From Artemisia argyi (Eukaryota > Streptophyta > Magnoliopsida > Asterales > Asteraceae), in assembly GCA_030686995.1 (NCBI GenBank), contig CM060685.1, positions 129,419,823 through 129,483,822 on the forward strand: a DNA stretch of 64,000 bases, given 5' to 3'. The translations under genes were made by a program, and so were the position numbers. Positions 1-10,689 of the stretch are shown one piece after another; within the stretch, counting starts at the first letter, position 1, and each line of letters starts with the position of its first letter. Below the pieces are notes generated by a model. It saw only the letters and a program-made list of their open reading frames with translations. It did no database searches and had not been told where the DNA came from.

Positions 1-24
1 TTCGTTTGCTTATTACTACTGCTT

Positions 25-27
<3 letters not shown>

Positions 28-84
<57 letters not shown>
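28..84. repeat. (AT)n microsatellite
   Basis: An uninterrupted run of AT dinucleotides. It encodes nothing. Confidence 0.97.
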
Positions 85-86
<2 letters not shown>

Positions 87-139
87 TATGGGTTAAAATA
101 AAAAGGGCCTTATAATAAAAAGTGTAGGAAGGATTGTGA

Positions 140-300
140 GGGCGACATGTGTCACCCCTATGCCACATCATATGACACATGTCACCCCCCCACCCCCCCC
201 CCCCCCCCCCCCCCCCCCCCGCAAAAAAAAAAAAAAATTTCCCGCCAAAAAAATTTTTTTTTTGGGGCAAAAAAATTTTTTTTTCCCGCCAAATTTTTTT
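140..300. repeat. Low-complexity block with a short inverted repeat
   Basis: Two near-identical inverted motifs (gacatgtgtcac and gacacatgtcac) are followed by a long C run (about 185-220), an A run, and alternating A and T runs with repeated cccgccaaa. Reading frames through it are homopolymer artefacts. The homopolymers next to the gap suggest a region that was hard to assemble. Confidence 0.85.
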
Positions 301-385
301 AGTGCATCACAGTTATAAAGTTATTGCATCACAATTATAAAAGTTACTGCATCACAGTTTTAAATTTTAGAGCATTAAGGTTATA
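301..385. repeat. Degenerate short tandem repeat
   Basis: The motif gcatcacagttataaagtta recurs about three times at roughly 28-base spacing with substitutions. The array runs towards the assembly gap, so its full length is not visible. Confidence 0.6.
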
Positions 386-430
386 AGTTACTGCAACATA
401 GCTGATGCACTAAACTATTAACTATGATGC

Positions 431-930
431 NNNNNNNNNNNNNNNNNNNNNNNNNNNNNNNNNNNNNNNNNNNNNNNNNNNNNNNNNNNNNNNNNNNNNN
501 NNNNNNNNNNNNNNNNNNNNNNNNNNNNNNNNNNNNNNNNNNNNNNNNNNNNNNNNNNNNNNNNNNNNNNNNNNNNNNNNNNNNNNNNNNNNNNNNNNNN
601 NNNNNNNNNNNNNNNNNNNNNNNNNNNNNNNNNNNNNNNNNNNNNNNNNNNNNNNNNNNNNNNNNNNNNNNNNNNNNNNNNNNNNNNNNNNNNNNNNNNN
701 NNNNNNNNNNNNNNNNNNNNNNNNNNNNNNNNNNNNNNNNNNNNNNNNNNNNNNNNNNNNNNNNNNNNNNNNNNNNNNNNNNNNNNNNNNNNNNNNNNNN
801 NNNNNNNNNNNNNNNNNNNNNNNNNNNNNNNNNNNNNNNNNNNNNNNNNNNNNNNNNNNNNNNNNNNNNNNNNNNNNNNNNNNNNNNNNNNNNNNNNNNN
901 NNNNNNNNNNNNNNNNNNNNNNNNNNNNNN
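431..930. other. Assembly gap (500 N)
   Basis: Exactly 500 N characters, the usual placeholder for a scaffold gap of unknown size. Any reading frame across it is meaningless. Confidence 0.99.
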
Positions 931-1400
931 CTAATTAATAATTTAGGACTTACATGATGATGAGGTGTTACTGTTATTATTATGACATGGAAGAGGAGGA
1001 TTAACCGATGAGCACCACCACCAATCTTAGGGTATAGTGAAGATGCCAGTCCGTCTATGGAGTATGAGATTGTTGCTGCATCGGATTATAGGACTGCATT
1101 TTTTTGGTGAGAGAATTGAGTTTTGAAAATTCAATTAGTTGTATTTGTTAAAGTGAATTAAGTTTTAAAATATTGATGGATCGGAGAATAATTAGCTATA
1201 TTTGTTAAAGTGATTGAATGAAAATTCAAACATACCTTAGTTTGCTCATGAGAATCCCACAATTGTAGCTCCTTTTAAAATCTCGTAACAGCTTGGTAGA
1301 ATCAATGAAGGAGATCCCTAAATTCTAGTAGTTTTATTAGTGTATTTTTGTAAAGTGTTATTGCATGTAGATTTTGTTTTTTAAATCATATCACAATCGA
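931..1400. other. Intergenic, no gene seen
   Basis: AT-rich sequence without a convincing frame. The phrase aattagctatatttgttaaagtg recurs in variant form near 1130 and 1190, a weak local duplication. Confidence 0.6.
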
Positions 1401-1480
1401 TTTCTTAGCTCAGTTGGTTGAGGTAACTTTGTTTGTGGAGTTGGGAGGTCATGGGTTCGAGACCCATTAGCTACAAAATT
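1401..1480 (+). mobile_element. tRNA-like head of a SINE, or tRNA pseudogene
   Basis: A box-A-like motif (tagctcagttgg, 1406-1417) and a box-B motif (ggttcgagacc, 1454-1464) lie at the spacing of an internal RNA polymerase III promoter. The acceptor stem and 3' end do not pair as a functional tRNA should, and the sequence continues into AT-rich DNA. A tRNA-derived SINE is the best reading. I could not define its 3' end or a target-site duplication. Confidence 0.5.
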
Positions 1481-2117
1481 TTTAAACATTCCTGATTTGC
1501 TGCATGAATAGTGTGTGCCACGTGGGCAATGAGGTGGCAATGACATGGCGATTAGGTGGCATAGTTACGCTTATGTTTATATAGTGTAGGATTTATTTCA
1601 TTAAATAAACTAAATTCATTTCACTAATAATTAAAAATAATACAACATACTAATTTTATTTCATCAAATAAAAAACATACGATACGAAAAAAAACATACT
1701 ATATGAAAATAAAAACATACGATACGAAAATAAAAACATACAACACATACTACTAATATGAAAATTAAACATTTTATTCGATATCGTCTTCATCGAGACT
1801 TTGGTATTTCTTGGTTATTTTTGCTTGTCTCCTTCGGATGATTTCGGCTTTTACCGGGTAACTTTGCAAGTTGGCATCTAGCATGAGAATCTGTATTTCG
1901 TGATCTCCAATGCCTTTTCTTTCTTCTCCAACGCCTTTTCTTCCCTCTTCCTCCTTGCCTCGTAACAATCCATTTGAGCATCTTTTGTTTGCAAATACTT
2001 TTTGGATAATTGTCCCGAAAAAGTACTCGTTTGACTCCCACCGGAGCTCATCGCACTCGACGTATCCGTCGACTTTTGTTTCTTTGCAGCTCGTTTATTG
2101 TTTCTTTCGCGATGAGG

Positions 2118-2464
2118 TGTTAAATATTAGTAGTAAACTTAAACATTAGGGACTTAAGTGTATTTTGTAATTAGATTATGTGTTAGACATAAACTAGGAT
2201 TAGGTAGCTTGGAGTGCAAGGCAAGCTAGGTTTCCACCTCCTCATCTCTATAAATAGAGATGAGGGGGATGCTAGTTTATTCATTCTTCTTCCTCAATTG
2301 TAAAAGCTTTATTGGTTTTAATAAAGGGTTTGTTGAGGGTATATCGTGTGCAATATTCTTGTCAATTCTTTGTGGTCTCTCGTGTTGCTACTTGTGCTCG
2401 ATACAACTCGCGATCTAGCGTTCCGCGATCGAACTTTGGATTGTTGTCGAGGTATTATCCAACA
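2118..2464 (+). repeat. Copia 5' LTR
   Basis: This is the direct repeat of 4790-5136. A TATA box (tataaata, about 2249) lies in the loop of a perfect 8-bp inverted repeat (catctcta...tagagatg, 2243-2262), so the promoter core could form a small hairpin. The LTR ends immediately before the primer-binding site. Confidence 0.93.
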
Positions 2465-3029
2465 AGTGGTATCAAGAGCCACGGTTATTGTGGTCATCGA
2501 AGTTCGAGTGCTAGATCGAGGTTTCGAGGTTCGATTCCGGGTATCGTCGAAGTAGCAAGGTGATCGAACGAGAGGTTGAAGAAGGTTTAAAGTCATACGT
2601 GGGAAAGTGGGGTTATATTATCTCGTTAAATAACTACAAAGGTGACAGTACTTTGTTTTCATTCAAAAGAAGTGATTTCTTTTCATACAAAGGTTATCGA
2701 TTATATTATATATTAATCGACTTCACGTGATTAAATTTTTTGGGTTTTAAAAATTAATCAATTTTTTGTTTTTTTTAAAATTTAATCAAAGTGAACGTTT
2801 TTGTTGCGGGTTTTCTTGTGCTTTAAGTTTTGATCGTGGTTAGCTTGGGTTTCAAGTTTACGATCGGGTTTGCTTGTTTGAAATCGAGGATTTAGGGTTA
2901 TTCTAATTAATTCGATTTGCAAGAAAGATTTATAGCAACAAGGGACAATATTGCACACGGCTTGTGAGGCTTGTCGGTAAAGTTGGTTAAGAAACATCTT
3001 AACAAGGTTTTTAGCAAGGTATAAGAAGA

Positions 3030-4538
3030 ATGGCTAGTTCTATAACTAGGTTTGACATCGAAAAATTCGATGGTAAGAATGACTTCGGGTTATGGCAAAT
3101 AAAGGTGCGTGCTTTAATGGTACAACTGGGATGTGATGTTGCATTAGAGACATTACCCGCGGACATGGAAGCAGGAGAAAAGACTGCTTTAATGAAGAAG
3201 GCATACAGTACCTTGATTTTATGCTTGGGAGACCGGGTTTTACGGGAAGTTACCAAGGAAACATCTGCTGCAGGAATTTGGACAAAACTGACTAGTCTTT
3301 ATATGACTAAGTCCTTAGCAAACAGACTGTATCTAAAGAAGAAGCTGTACACGTGCTATATGAGTCCAGGTACGAAACTGGCTGATCATATAGATGAGTT
3401 TAATAAGTTGATACTTGATTTGGCGAATATTGATATCAAGATTGAGGATGAGGATCAGGCACTTATGTTACTTACGTCGTTGCCATCGTCTTACGAAAAC
3501 TTTGTGGAGACGTTGTTGTATGGGAGGGAATCCTTGACAATGGAGGATGTTCAGGCGAATCTGAATTCAAGAGAGTTGAAGAAAAGAACTGAAGGCACAA
3601 AGGAAGAAACTGGTGACGGGTTATATGTAAGGGGAAGGTCAGATCATTCAAGGAAAGCTCATTTTGGTGGAAGTTCGTGGTTTAAGTCAAGGGGTGGAAC
3701 TGGTAAACTCAAGTGCTTCATATGTCATTCAGAGGATCACCTGAAGAGAGACTGTCCAAGGAAGAAGTCAAGTGGGATCGTCAATAAGGGTAAGCATGAT
3801 CAGGATTCTGATTCTTCTGATGACGACGGTAGCGCCTACTTTGGAGAAGCCTTGATGGTAGTCGGGAATGATGAGATGGCGGAATTGGTAATGGATTCAG
3901 GTGGGTCTTATCATATGACACCTAGGAGGGATTTCTTGTATGACAAGGATTTTGATGGTGGTTCGGTTCAGTTAGGTGATAACAGGACATGCACTATCAG
4001 AGGGACAGGAAAAGTGAAGATACAGTTGCATGATGGTTCAAGCTTTATACTGGAAAATGTCAGGTATGTTCCAGGGTTAAGAAAAAGCTTGATTTCATTG
4101 GGTACTCTTGAAGAAGAGGGTTATACTGTGAAGATGCAGATGGGTAGAGTCAAGGTGATCAAAGGTTGTCGGGTTATGATGACTGGGATCAGGAAAGAGA
4201 ACTGTGTGTATACTCTTGAAGCAAAAGTGACGACTTTTGGTGTACAAAAGCATGGAGGTTCAAAACAAGTTGGATTCAAGCAACTTGGTCAAAGCAAGTT
4301 GGGTTCAAACAACTTGGTGATAAACAAGTTGGGTTCAAACAACTTGGTCCTGGTGTTAAAACAGAAGTCCATGGAGTACAGGTTGATGAACATGTTTGGT
4401 TTGAGGTGGAACTGCAGGGAGCTCAGGGAAATCGTGAAGCTGGGGTTATTCAGGATAGTAACGATGATGTTGCAGTGGCTCAAAGAAAGTTGGAGGTTAA
4501 GCAACTTGAAGAAAAAACAAACACGGGCTGCTTGGTAA
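3030..4538 (+). CDS. Copia gag-protease polyprotein (truncated)
   Basis: A 502-codon frame. Residues 1 to about 190 match the Copia gag family (UBN2 type): a DIEKFDGKNDFGLWQ-like start, an LY/LKKKLY helix and a SLPSSYENF motif. A CCHC zinc knuckle follows near residue 231 (C-F-I-C-H-S-E-D-H-L-K-R-D-C, spacing CX2CX4HX4C). The protease active site is near residue 286 (VMDSGGSYHMTP; the Asp-Ser-Gly triad is intact). A normal Copia polyprotein would continue into integrase and reverse transcriptase. Here the frame runs instead into a Gln/Leu/Gly repeat and ends out of frame. Three near-copies of caagttgg(a/g)ttcaa, starting at 4266, 4295 and 4325, are spaced 29 and 30 bases. The 29-base step changes frame and explains why the last 50 or so residues look random. 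Gag and protease themselves look intact. Confidence 0.9.
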   Translation: MASSITRFDIEKFDGKNDFGLWQIKVRALMVQLGCDVALETLPADMEAGEKTALMKKAYSTLILCLGDRVLREVTKETSAAGIWTKLTSLYMTKSLANRLYLKKKLYTCYMSPGTKLADHIDEFNKLILDLANIDIKIEDEDQALMLLTSLPSSYENFVETLLYGRESLTMEDVQANLNSRELKKRTEGTKEETGDGLYVRGRSDHSRKAHFGGSSWFKSRGGTGKLKCFICHSEDHLKRDCPRKKSSGIVNKGKHDQDSDSSDDDGSAYFGEALMVVGNDEMAELVMDSGGSYHMTPRRDFLYDKDFDGGSVQLGDNRTCTIRGTGKVKIQLHDGSSFILENVRYVPGLRKSLISLGTLEEEGYTVKMQMGRVKVIKGCRVMMTGIRKENCVYTLEAKVTTFGVQKHGGSKQVGFKQLGQSKLGSNNLVINKLGSNNLVLVLKQKSMEYRLMNMFGLRWNCRELREIVKLGLFRIVTMMLQWLKESWRLSNLKKKQTRAAW

Positions 4539-4750
4539 ATGAGCAGGAAAAGGTACACCTTGGTATAAAGGTGGGGGCAGACATTACGGTAACCGGAGTA
4601 CCTGGTCAAGAGGGTGCAGAGGGTAATGTTGCTGAAAAGAAGAAAGTGAAGGAGTCTACGGAAGCTAATCTTGGAAAATTACTAAAGTACAATGCCTGGT
4701 CGACAAGGTGGTCCCCGGTCCGAGGTTCCAGCACGAGGAAAAAGTGTTGA
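4406..4750 (+). pseudogene. C-terminal tail of the Copia polyprotein, out of frame with gag
   Basis: The reading frame is open upstream of 4406 too and gives a Gln/Glu/Lys-rich tail ending in KLLKYNAWSTRWSPVRGSST. I recall this kind of ending from predicted Copia polyproteins of Asteraceae; that is recognition, not a search. It lies one frame away from gag-protease because of the short tandem duplication at 4266-4350, and stops about 40 bases before the 3' LTR. Confidence 0.65.
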
Positions 4751-4789
4751 GTATCGGTTATGTTTAAGTGTTACTCCTAAGGTGGAAAT

Positions 4790-5136
4790 TGTTAAATATT
4801 AGTAGTAAACTTAAACATTAGTGACTTAAGTGTATTTTGTAATTAGATTAAGTGTTAGACATAAACTAGGATTAGGTAGCTTGTAGTGCAAGGCAAGCTA
4901 GGTTTCCACCTCCTCATCTCTATAAATAGAGATGAGGGGGATGCTAGTTTATTCATTCTTCTTCCTCAATTATAAAAGCTTTATTGGTTTTAATAAAGGG
5001 TTTGTTGAGGGTATATCGTGTGCAATATTCTTGTCAATTCTTTGTGGTCTCTCGTGTTGCTACTTGTGCTCGATACAACTCGTGATCTAGCGTTCCGCGA
5101 TCAAACTTTGGATTGTTTTCGAGGTATTATCCAACA
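4790..5136 (+). repeat. Copia 3' LTR
   Basis: The same length as the 5' LTR with about seven substitutions. It is preceded by a purine-rich tract (aaggtggaaat, 4779-4789). The 3' flank begins AGAGG, and the interrupted MYB/SANT frame resumes there. Confidence 0.92.
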
Positions 5137-5925
5137 AGAGGTCGTCTGTCAGGGCCAAATATATCCTCAAGCCATGTAATGTCTATCGGTTACTCGAAAT
5201 CCCATTTCGGTTAATGTTTCAAGATCTCCCAAACGTGAACATACGTGAAACCCCTCATACTAAAGCGTTCTTCGAAGCTCGTCTTCGCATTTTTGATATG
5301 ATCGTGCTCATTTTTACCACTTCGATGCTCCATATGTCTATAAATAGCGTTGAATTTTTGGCAGTCGCCATTAATCCTCGTCCATTTATCAGTTAGCATA
5401 TTTTTGTACGAGGGTCACCGATAGTTTGAGTGTTGAACGTCTCAGTAATTTCGTTCCAAAAGAATTCATCGGTATGGTCGTTTCCCAAATTTTTGTCTAG
5501 GGAAATTCCTATCCAAATTTCCACAAGAAGCTTTTCTTCGGCCTTGGTCCATTTCCGATTCACATGTGTTTGACCTACTACTTCCAAGTCATCGTCATCG
5601 TCATCGTCGGCGTCTAAATCTACATTTTTTTTTTTTTTTGCTTTTTGGGCCTTGGTTTTTTTTTTCTCTACCTTTGGCCAGTGATCGTGCTTTTGGTACT
5701 TTAAAAAGTGGACCGGATGGTTGTGATTCGAATGGTGGTTGTGGTTCGAATTGGGGTTGTGATTGAGGAGTAGGAAACGTGCATGGTTGAGACGGGTTAA
5801 AAAATTGTGGTGACAACATTCGTTGAGAATGAGATGCGAATCTTTGTTGAAACGCAAGTTGTTGGTTATTATAAACCTCCACCGGATTGAATGATTGCGA
5901 ACCATATGGCGATGAAGAATGTGGG

Positions 5926-8900
5926 TGTGGAAAACTAGAAGGGGGGGTTGAATAGTTTTCCCCTCTTTTTCGTTTTATAAAAACTTGGTTTTGCAAAATG
6001 TTGATTTAAATTTATTCAATTGTTTGTTTGAAAACCTTCAATTAGAGTTTAGTATGAAAACAATATATAATCAATATGATCAATTATATATGTAGACTTT
6101 TGGATTAGTTTTCAAAACTTAGTTTTATGAATGAAGCTTTGGTCGATCTTTATGTGAATACGTTTTCCTTTTAAAATCTTAAAACATTTTGTATCAAATT
6201 ATCTATCAAGTTAAACTTAATATGAGAAGTGTGAATAATAATCTATTTGACCATATCATGTAATAAAACACACAATCACAATATTAACTTCTATCGACAA
6301 CACAATCAATCATCACAACTGTCACAACTCACCATTTCAGGTCATTTCAGGTCATTTCCCGAACTTTGGAAAAACACTATTCATCAAACACTATTCATCA
6401 AAACACTATTCATCAGTTTACTATTCATCATTTTTGGTGTCAGTTTGACATTCCGAGAAGCATTCAGAAATTTTACTATTCATGGAACACTATTCATTGC
6501 GGGAAAAGATTTCATCATTCACGTGCATTACACATTTCATCGTAAATTTAGTTTACGGGTGTTCAAATTCGCGTAACCATATTGGTTCGGGTGCGAATTC
6601 ATGCATTATCAGTAATGACATTTCATACGGACTGGGGATAGTCTGCATATCATCAGTAGGTCATTTACATGTTATACCACTCTTAGGATTTTCAAATTAC
6701 TATATTCAGTATATTTAACGTTTTACATATTATGATTTCTAAATAAACGTTAACACACGGTTTATACACGACGAATATATTTAAATATTCCCACAATGGT
6801 CCCGACATATTTTTATATCCATTTTAACATCATAAAAGTTATAACATTCAGTTACCCAGTATTTTGGAAATTTATTTTATTTATAACGTACGCGTATGAA
6901 TATAACGACGGTTTTCGTGAAAACTAAACAATAATCACCCGATCACTCAGTAAATGTACCCAACATATTTTTAACATATTTTCAACATTATTATGACTTT
7001 ATTTCATCCCGGTTAACTTCGTGAACAACTATTTCTATCAAAACCGGTACCCGATTTTAACGAATAACACAAACTAGTGCATAATTCTTGCAAGGTTTTC
7101 TAATTAAATCACAAGCACCCTACCCCCCCTTCACCCTTTGAAAACCGGCCCTTGACCACCCCTTTTAACCCCATGCATTAACTTCTTATTATTTAACAAA
7201 TAAACCTCTAAAACCTTACTAAATCAAAAACCTAGAATCATAATATCACTTTTTAGCTAAGATCAAAATTCATCTCATCTTCCTTTCTTCTCTTCAAACC
7301 CACGACCCAAGCTTGATCCCAAGATCAAGTGATCATTTTTCATAAGTTATAACACTAAACTTGTTCCTTTTACTTGTCTAATCAAGAATCAAGCAACAAA
7401 AACACAAGAACATCAAGCATAAACATCATATAATCATCTCATTTTATCAAGTAAGTTATCAACTTTATTTTTTCATGGATCATCTTATATTTACATGTAT
7501 TTCATAAGTATCATGCTAAAAATCATGTGCAACTAGCTATACCACCCTTTATTTTGTCTAAAATGAAACATACAAACCCTAACTTTTTAGTTATGAATCC
7601 CCTTGCTATAATAACTTGGTTAGGATCCCATGGCACCCTAAGAAGGTGTATGGTAGGATTAGATTAGCTATGTGGTGATTACAAGAGGTTTGATGATGGT
7701 AGAAATTAGTTTTAAACCTTGAAAACTTGATTTGGAACCTATTTTAGACATGCTGTCCCGTTTTGTAAAAATCTGGAAAATCAGTAAACACCAAGGAGAC
7801 TTTGGCAAAATTTTTAGAAAATACTTTCAAAAACGAATCCGTAGGCGAAAGAACGGATTAAAAATAGTTTATAACGAAGAAGTTATGATTTTTGCAAGAT
7901 TGTTGACGAAAAGTATTTTCTGGAAAAATAGTTGCTGTTGGACGTTTTTCATTGGTCAAAAAGAGGCTTTAGACGTAACCCGGAGGAGCCAAGCTTTCCA
8001 AAATATATTACTACATACTAAGACGTAACCGTGGATATAAAGAACAAGTAAAACGGACAAGTAACGACAAAGATATACACGTTTGAATATCGGCTAAAAC
8101 CATTTTATATTTGACAGCTTTTAATAAAAGTGGCACAAAAACTACGAAGTACATTTATAAGCTAGAAGTAATATTAAGTACCAAGCTTTATAACTAATGT
8201 AGTATTAGTTATTACAAGTATATTTTCATCATTTCAAGGCGATTTTTCAAGGATTACAACCCGAGTATTTCAACGCTAACATGGAAACATACGATATATA
8301 TATAAGTATATATATATTACAACTAGCTTATTATATTTTCTAATAGCAATATTTTTCCAAATTCTTGGATTATATATTTTGATAAAACAAGTGTTTTTAC
8401 AAAGAGTAGAGTGGTATAGGAACATGAGCATGGTCATTCATAACATCATTTGGTGATCTAAATGAGATCATTCATCATTCATATTAGGTTGCGGCTAGTG
8501 TGCGCGCCTTGTTTTTCAGCTCATTACATGTTCATGGTACCATCATATTGGGTTGCGACAGCTAATTGTTCATTGGTGTTCATTTCATTTCATCACAGTT
8601 TCATCAGTTAAGGTGAGTTTTCATAGCCCCGTTTTCAATTCAACATTTTTGATTGTTTTCAAATCCCACGGGGGGAATACATTGCACCATTTTAGTACGA
8701 GCCCAAGTATTCAAACATGTACATAGCTTAAGTTACCTTGCCATGTGATAAGTCCCCTGTAACATCATGAACCGTTAATTTACCGTTAAGCGAGAGTGAG
8801 TGGATAGATCTATCGAGGGTGACGCCTCCATCCGTGGTAGTGGATACCAACAGTAAGCGGATGCATGTCATGTCTTTTACATTTGAATGTTTCGGCAGAA

Positions 8901-10689
8901 CATTCGGGAGGGGCATAGAATTTCATCAGTCATAGCTTCGGTGTCATGAGCTTAAGGCTATTGTACAATTTTCACGAGATTTTTATCTTGCACTTTTACT
9001 TGTGGTGGCCGTACATTATTACATTTTACAAACCTATGGAATTCACCAACATTCGTGTTGACGTTTTAGCAATGTATTTCAGGTTATTAAGGTAGCTCAT
9101 GTGACATGCATTTGGACCTTCATGGAGTCGCGGAGTCGACGCGTCTCATCATTATTTCATGCACTTATGTAAACATTTGATCTAGTATGACTTGTCTTTC
9201 ATAAACATGCAACACATTTTGGGGACCTCATTTTGTAAACTCTGAATTATTTCAATGATCAAATGCAGTATTTTCCAAACGACACTTTAGGTCGTTCAAT
9301 GTAACTGTAACTGTGGTGCTATGACAGACACCCCCAGGTATTCCATTCCGCTGCAAGTCAGGTAAATTGGGGGTGTGACAACAACTATATAAGCAACAAC
9401 TAAGACATATAGGCAAGCATAGATATAAAGCGATAAATGCAAGAATAAATGACAAGAGATAAGAGAAAGAAAATGCAAACCGGACACGATGATTTATAGT
9501 GGTTCGGCTACAAGGACACCTTCCTTGTTCCTACTCTACTCCCCGAGTCACCTACTCGAGAGTTTTCTTCACTACTCAACAAGCTCCCTTTTGGCAGAGA
9601 AAACCGTACACAACTTTTGCTTACACCATTTAACGACACTAAGCTAAATGTCGAGTTCTAATAGTAGCTAGAACCAATCTCACAACACAACTTCGATCAC
9701 TACACAACTTCTACACAACTTCACGACTTTATCACAACTTCTTCTAAACTTCTTCACGGCTTCACAACTTCTTCACGTCTTCACGACTTCACAACTTCAT
9801 CACAACTTCTTCTAAACTCCACTACTTACTCACACACCTACGTCTTCACAACTACATGTTTTCTCCACACTACTACTTCCTCCCACTACTTCTTACTCAC
9901 TTATTAAATCACTACTAAGTAAGATCATCTTGATCTACTTATTACAAATACATAAGTCACAACTTCACATAAGCACTAACTAGATCATAATACATCTTTG
10001 GCTTTATGATAGGGAGGATTCTTCTCTTGCACTTTGAGTGATGATAGATTGAATCACTTGAAACAAAGATTAATAATCTTATGATCAAAGGGTTTTAGAA
10101 GGATGTTTAGAGAGAATTGGATCTGAAAATTTTTGTGCAAAAGGTGAGAAAAATTCCAGGTTTGAGGTGGTATTTATAGGGAAAAATTTCTGACCAAATC
10201 TGACAGGGGAGCGTGGCCGGTCCCCTTAATTGTGTGCCGGTCCCCTTAAAATTAAGGGGGCCGCCCTACTGAAACGGCCAGATTTTCTGTCTTTTAGTGG
10301 GGAAAGTTTATTTGGTGAAAAACTAACTAATTTTGGTTAAAAGTTTGAAATCATATATTTAGTATGATTAAAACATTTTTCTTTATTACCAAAAGTGTTT
10401 TTCAAAAATATATAATATGTTTATATAATTAAATAAACTTTGTATTAGTTAATTAAATACCCCTTTGATCATGAGATGTATTAAACACTTGTTTATCCAT
10501 ACCTTAAGTGATTGTTGAAGCATACTTGAGACGTTGAGATGTCGAGGCTTGTTGACGTAAGAATGCATAGAAGAATTGTGATCACAAGTAACTTAAGCAC
10601 TTTACGTTATATGTTGTAACTTACATCTTTGTCATCATCAAAACATGAAGAGGATGTTTAGATTAAATATCGTAATATTCATGCCAACA
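5926..10689 (-). repeat. 3' LTR of the large element, interrupted by a solo LTR
   Basis: The two halves (5926-6319 and 9381-10689) together match 15030-16757. The second half includes a Ser-codon-like minisatellite of cttcacaactt units (about 9715-9830) and inverted ggccggtcccctt/aagggggccgccc motifs near 10210-10270. The match is close, with scattered substitutions; the right-hand copy has a short extra aattaagggg repeat near 16305-16330. Confidence 0.9.
6320..9380 (+). mobile_element. Solo LTR of a Ty3/Gypsy element
   Basis: 3061 bp beginning TGTCACAACTC and ending GGGGGTGTGACA, flanked by a perfect 5-bp duplication ACAAC (6315-6319 and 9381-9385). There is no coding domain, primer-binding site or polypurine tract, and only one copy, as expected after recombination between two LTRs. 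The end style (TGTnACA...TGTnACA) and 3-kb length parallel the Gypsy LTR at 40599-43631. A CT-rich leader-like region near 7265-7320 suggests plus orientation. An unrelated 3-kb element with the same termini is possible but less likely. Confidence 0.82.

Larger units (their letters stand above)
2118..5136 (+). mobile_element. Non-autonomous Copia-type LTR retrotransposon (gag-protease only)
   Basis: Two 347-bp LTRs start TGTTAAAT and end CCAACA. A primer-binding site for initiator tRNA-Met (tggtatcaagagcc, 2467-2480) follows the 5' LTR and a purine-rich tract precedes the 3' LTR. The flanks are TGAGG and AGAGG, a probable 5-bp target-site duplication with one mismatch. The interior encodes gag and an aspartic protease and then jumps to a short C-terminal tail. 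Integrase, reverse transcriptase and RNase H are absent, so mobility would need help in trans. I count about seven differences between the LTRs, around 2%. It sits inside an exon of the MYB/SANT-like gene. Confidence 0.93.

Noticed and set aside
16..318. Two overlapping frames near the window start
   Set aside because: Both are translations of AT, C, A and T runs.
424..957. A 177-codon frame
   Set aside because: It consists almost entirely of the N gap.
1401..1480. A functional tRNA gene
   Set aside because: Box A and box B are present, but the ends do not form a 7-bp acceptor stem and I could not fold a proper anticodon arm.
9252..9487. Two minus-strand frames with membrane-like stretches
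   Set aside because: They cross the junction between the solo LTR and the host LTR, so no ancestral protein can span them.
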